Source: Psettodes erumei
Taxonomy: Eukaryota; Chordata; Actinopteri; Pleuronectiformes; Psettodidae
Direction: 5' to 3'
DNA length: 64,000 bases
NCBI GenBank assembly: GCA_016785225.1
Contig: JAFBJZ010000877.1
Location: forward strand, 932,896-996,895
Shown here: in pieces, positions 59,962-64,000 of the stretch
Layout: each line of letters opens with the position of its first letter
How positions within the stretch are numbered: the stretch's first letter is position 1
Translations under genes and position numbers: made by a program
The notes under the pieces: model-generated
Seen by the model: the letters and a program-made list of their open reading frames with translations, nothing else
Told to the model about the DNA's origin: nothing
Databases searched by the model: none

Positions 59962-62219
59962 GTGAGTTCTGCTCTGTTCCTCTTGCTTGTTGGTAGTGTG
60001 ATCATCTACGTCTCTACAGTCAGAGCAAATTTTACTTTGAGATGAAAGCGTATACCTGCGGGAAGACAATTTCTTGAACAGGTTGGACAAAATATCAGGA
60101 ACACTACAGCATCAATATGTTATTGGGCTATCAGATCAAGGCCACAGTTTGTTGTGGTATCATAGTGGATAATGTTTCATATATTTTTTTTATCTACTTT
60201 AACCACAGTGTATTTGATATTTTGTCAAACTTGAATACTTCAAAACTTTACATACAGGATTTATAAATTTTATGTTTCCCTCTACCACAACAATGAGCAA
60301 TTATTTTTTTCTTAAACAGCAACTTAAGTGCAGATTTTTCTTCGAAATTTGCGCACTTCCTCAAAATATATATGCAAACACGTTTTTTGTGCCTTAGATG
60401 AATTATCTGTATCCTAACGCCTAGCGATGCTGTATGCGTAACATTTCAGTTTTTTTTCTTTCTTTCTCTCAAGTATGCAGTGGCATTCAGTTCTTGGAGA
60501 GGCACGAGGGGGAGGCCGTGGTTCTGCCCTGCGTTATCCAGCAGAGGAACCCTTCGCCCTTCGGCGTCTACCTGAAGCGCAGCTGGCTGAAGCCGAGCAA
60601 GGTGCTGTTCATGCACGCTGAAAGCGACTTCAGCGTGGAGATCGACGATGACAAACAACGCATCAGTGTCAGCGGGAACCCGAGCAACCACTCTCTGAAA
60701 GTGACCATCTCTCAGCTGCGGGTCAGCGACACCGACCGCTACTACTGCGAGTTTGTCGTGAACAACCCTTTCTCTGAAGACGAACGCATACACGGAAGGA
60801 CTGAATTCTTCCTCCTTATTACAGCTGGTGAGTGCCCCCCCACTCTTCTTGTTACGGCTGCACATTTATCCACAGTAGGCTGACATGGGGCTTGTTCACG
60901 CAGTTGGAAATGATAATAATTTGGTAATAAGCTCCACGAGTTTTGGTCTAGATGCATTGTAGCCATAAAGAAAGTAGTTGAATTGTCCATTGGAGGAGCT
61001 CTGAACCTGTCACCAGTCTAGGGAGACCAGTGTTTGTCTGAGACGGGTGTCTCGGGTGAGACAGGTTACTGTAACTACAACTTTTTTCAGCATTTTGATG
61101 ATAATTTTTTGCCTAATACCTCTTGCACTCTTATTGCAACCCCAGTTTTTACCTTCTTCTAGTTTGTGATGCTATCGTTCCATCACTGATACTGCATGTC
61201 ACTCACTACAGCCATGCTTACAGTACAACTGTGTCTCCAGGATGAAGCCAGATATCAACAGGATAGCATAACTATACTCATTTTTTTTATTTTAGCAGGT
61301 GACATCAGAAACTCTCCTGACAGACAATGATGTTTGCAATGAGTTATGTAAATATTCTTTAGATGTTTATATTTCCAGTATTCTCACAGTATTATTGTTG
61401 TGAGTAATTTCTTTTAAAATAGTAATTTGAAAAAGTTGATTTTGGTTTTGTGGAGCATTTACATATTCTTAAAAACATGGAAAATTGTTTCAAAATAGCA
61501 GTCAGTCAGTCAGTCGGTCTGGGGATATATATCTGATATATATTGTCCATAGCCTAGAAAATTATTACCAGTGGGTGGGGTTTGTTGAAGTTGTGTGATG
61601 TAGGCAGGTTGATGCTGAATCCTTATGAAAATATAATTATAGGCTTTAAAATACTGATTGAGACTAATAATAATGTTTTATTGAATAAGCAAAATGAAAA
61701 ATTGAGACATGTTCTTCCATTATACCTGTTTTTGGTGCTCAGCTATCAATCAGCATTTAATACAGTGAAGCCTTAGCCATCCCACAGTGGACGATCTACC
61801 CTCAAATAGATTCAAACTGCAGTCAAGAACTAGGAAGGAAGTTTGGCTCTGTGGTTTTCGCTCAGTTGTGTCTGCAATTCTAGCATGTTTGTATTTCAAC
61901 TGGTAACTTACTGCATTTTTTTAAACCAAGTGTTGTTTTCATCTTACAGGATTTAATGAGCATGTATTGACAGATGAAATGGGAAACTGGATGGTGTCTC
62001 TTTGGCCCCTCGGGGGACATTGTGGCCGTAAAAGAGTTTGTGTCACTGCTGCTGTAAGCAGCGAGGTCGACCCCCCTGTCTTCAAAAACTTCTCTCCTTT
62101 CTTGCTTCTCCACAGGTCACTGCAGCTGCTCCAGCTACTCCACCCTGCTGTATGCTCTGTCCTCAGCTGTAGGTGTCCTCTTCCTGCTTGTCCTCATTGG
62201 ATTTGTGGTGATTTATCAA
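59901..62219 (+). CDS. CD7-like single V-set immunoglobulin membrane receptor, 5' part (three exons, 3' end outside window)
   Basis: Joining 59901-59961, 60474-60827 and 62116-62219 gives 173 aa in one frame, open to the right. Residues 1 to about 20 are a signal peptide. The V-set domain has C40 (VVLPC) and C112 in D-T-D-R-Y-Y-C. At the C-strand it reads G-V-Y-L-K-R rather than having the usual Trp, as CD7 does (GIYLRQ in the remembered human protein). One N-glycosylation site is visible (N92-H-S). A short CSCSS stem leads to a transmembrane helix (about 149-172). CD7 is a T/NK-cell surface receptor; teleosts have CD7-like genes. The cytoplasmic exons lie beyond the last donor and probably beyond the satellite. 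Other V-set families are possible, so no symbol is given. Confidence 0.72.
60474..60827 (+). CDS. CD7-like exon 2 (V-set domain)
   Basis: 354 nt, phase 1 to phase 1, like nearly all Ig-domain exons. The acceptor is CTCTCAAG, an AAG rather than CAG site; the CAG seven bases later would break the frame. The donor is GTGAGT. The exon is much richer in G+C than its introns. It contains both domain cysteines and the D-x-D-x-Y-Y-C motif. Confidence 0.9.
60828..62115 (+). other. CD7-like intron 2
   Basis: 1,288 nt, AT-rich. Includes a short CAGT run near 61500. No other exon is recognised between the V-set and membrane exons. Confidence 0.7.
62116..62219 (+). CDS. CD7-like exon 3 (stem and transmembrane helix)
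   Basis: Completes G139, then HCSCSSYSTLLY, then the hydrophobic AVGVLFLLVLIGFVVIYQ. Acceptor CTCCACAG, donor GTGAGT, ends in phase 0. No charged residue is seen in the helix, so there is no obvious adaptor-pairing signal. Confidence 0.82.
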
Positions 62220-62647
62220 GTGAGTGGATTTGTGGCTTCTACTTTGCCTCTCTGACATTACGCAAAAATAAGGGAGGAAACTGAAGCTGATGTGTTAGCA
62301 CCTGCTTGTTGAGAGTGTGCCTGAGAGTTCCTCTGCTGCTCACCACAAAACCACACTAGTTTCATAAGTCGTTGCTCAGTTGTCAGCACGTTTTTTAAAG
62401 TTCAATGATGAAGGTAGTGAGGCCCTTATTCTACTCCTTTACTTTGTTTTTAATAAGTTTATAGTAGTGCCGAACTATGGTGCATTCCATGTAACAGGCA
62501 AACATGTCTTAGTGAGAATTATACTTGGTAAGAGTCCCCAATTGAGGATGCTGCCTTGAGAGAAAATGAAAAACTCTGATTTTAACACAGGAAATTAGAG
62601 CATGCATACACTTTGTTACATTCACTGATTTCTTTTCCTCCTATCTC
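62220..62647 (+). other. CD7-like intron 3, part before the satellite
   Basis: About 430 nt of AT-rich sequence after the exon 3 donor. No further coding exon is recognised before the tandem array begins. Confidence 0.6.
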
Positions 62648-64000
62648 TAAACTGGAAAATGGCAAAAAAATCAAAAAATGGAAAAAATTAAAAATGTCTA
62701 AAACTGCAAAAAAATGCATCAGAACATCAAAGAACAGTGTTTTATGAACACTCCATAGCATAACAGCTGTTAGAAATGCCAAAAAGGTCATAGAATAGCA
62801 TGTCATGAAAACTGGAAAAATCGTCAACCCGCGGTATGAAAAAAAAGTCCAAAAATGGAAAAAATTAAAAATGTCTAAAACTGCCAAAAAATGCATCAGA
62901 ACATCAAAGAACAGTGTTTTATGAACACTCCATAGCATAACAGCTGTTAAAAATGCCAAAAAAGGTCATAGAATAGCATGTCATGAAAACTGGAAAATCG
63001 TCAACCCGCGGTATGGCGAAAAAGTCCAAAAATGGAAAAAATTAAAAATGTCTAAAACTGCCAAAAAATGCATCAGAACATCAAAGAACAGTGTTTTATG
63101 AACACTCCATAGCATAACAGGTGCTAAAATGCCAAAAAGGTCATAGAATAGCATGTCATGAAAACTGGAAAAATCGTCAACCTGCGGTATGGCGAAAAAG
63201 TCAAAAATGGAAAAAATTAAAAATGTCTAAAACTGCCAAAAAATGCATCAGAACATCAAAGAACAGTGTTTTATGAACACTCCATAGCATAACAGCTGTT
63301 AAAAATGCCAAAAAGGTCATAGAATAGCATGTCATGAAAACTGGAAAAATCGTCAACCCATGTATGTATGGCGAAAAAAGTCAAAAATGGAAAAAATTTA
63401 AAATGTCTAAAACTGCCAAAAAATGCATCAGAACATCAAAGAACAGTGTTTTATGAACACTCCATAGCATAACAGCTGTTAGAAATGCCAAAAAGGTCAT
63501 AGAATAGCATGTCATGAAAACTGGAAAAATCGTCAACCGCGGTATGGCGAAAAAGTCCAAAAATGGAAAAAATTTAAAATGTCTAAAACTGCCAAAAAAT
63601 GCATCAGAACATCAAAGAACAGTGTTTTATGAACACTCCATAGCATAACAGCTGTTAGAAATGCCAAAAGGTCATAGAATAGCATGTCATGAAAACTGGA
63701 AAAATCGTCAACCCGCATGTATGGCGAAAAAGTCCAAAAATGGAAAAAATTAAAAATGTCTAAAACTGCCAAAAAATGCATCAGAACATCAAAGAACAGT
63801 GTTTTATGAACACTCCATAGCATAACAGCTGTTAGAAATGCCAAAAGGTCATAGAATAGCATGTCATGAAAACTGGAAAAATCGTCAACCCGCGGTATGG
63901 CGAAAAAGTCCAAAAATGGAAAAATTAAAAATGTCTAAAACTGCCAAAAAATGCATCAGAACATCAAAGAACAGTGTTTTATGAACACTCCATAGCATAA
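62648..64000. repeat. Tandem satellite, unit about 175-180 bp, eight copies visible, continues past the window
   Basis: The anchor GCATCAGAACATCAAAGAAC recurs at 62716, 62893, 63070, 63245, 63425, 63601, 63778 and 63953 (spacing 175-180, mostly 177). Units are AT-rich and highly alike, differing by single indels and a few substitutions. Most contain AACAGCTGTT, a 10-bp palindrome with an E-box core, and a CpG-containing CGCGGTATGG piece. A 177-bp unit is 59 codons, so the minus strand gives repeating open frames that are not genes. The array lies in or just after the CD7-like gene. Confidence 0.97.

Noticed and set aside
60478..60481. CAG acceptor for the CD7-like V-set exon
   Set aside because: Using this CAG puts the exon out of frame; the AAG at 60471-60473 keeps the full Ig domain open.
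63533..63913. Repeating minus-strand frames in the 3' array (also 62582-62959)
   Set aside because: They exist only because a 177-bp satellite unit is divisible by three. The Phe/Leu-rich peptide repeats with the unit, and the frame breaks wherever the unit length changes.
62648..64000. CRISPR-like array
   Set aside because: Repeats are direct, about 177 bp and contiguous, with no unique spacers; the host is a vertebrate. It is a satellite.

Overview
The window is vertebrate nuclear DNA, almost certainly from a ray-finned (teleost) fish. Three spliced genes lie on the + strand, with GT-AG introns and long AT-rich non-coding stretches. There are very many (CA)n/(GT)n and (GA)n microsatellites and degraded Tc1/mariner elements. 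The proteins resemble vertebrate RHBDL3, ZNF207 (BuGZ) and a CD7-like Ig receptor. Introns and microsatellites rule out a bacterial or viral origin; the species cannot be fixed from sequence alone.

Region 1 (about 0.3-46.0 kb, with likely 3' UTR to about 46.6 kb) is rhbdl3, a rhomboid-like intramembrane serine protease homologue. It starts beside a GC-rich promoter region. I rebuilt nine coding exons (1344-1484, 2125-2148, 27584-27742, 34044-34268, 34737-34885, 39241-39353, 44317-44417, 45093-45153, 45731-46002). All phases join, giving 414 aa with two EF-hand-like loops, seven predicted membrane segments and the rhomboid N/S/H active-site set. Exon 2 is a 24-nt microexon, and intron 2 is about 25.4 kb. 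The introns hold microsatellites, a Tc1-like fragment and two strong G-quadruplex motifs; I see no convincing nested gene.

Region 2 (49.7-56.15 kb) is znf207 (BuGZ), with eleven coding exons and 476 aa. It has two N-terminal C2H2 fingers, an acidic stretch, a Met/Gly/Pro-rich low-complexity body and a GLEBS-type Bub3-binding motif. Intron 1 carries textbook U12 (minor spliceosome) signals and intron 4 appears to be GC-AG. A canonical polyadenylation signal ends the gene.

Region 3 (59.9 kb to beyond the window) is the 5' part of a gene for a single V-set immunoglobulin, type I membrane protein resembling CD7. It has a signal peptide exon, a V-set exon and a transmembrane exon. Its next intron runs into a ~177-bp tandem satellite with eight visible copies (62.65-64.0 kb, continuing past the end). 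An internally deleted Tc1-like transposon (57.95-59.05 kb) lies between regions 2 and 3.

The genes do not form a pathway: one is a putative membrane protease, one a spindle/kinetochore factor and one a leukocyte-type receptor. No previously undescribed molecular system is evident. The points most worth a second look are splicing-related (microexon, U12 and GC-AG introns, CA repeats just behind splice donors, a 42-bp palindrome beside an acceptor), plus the satellite inside the CD7-like gene.
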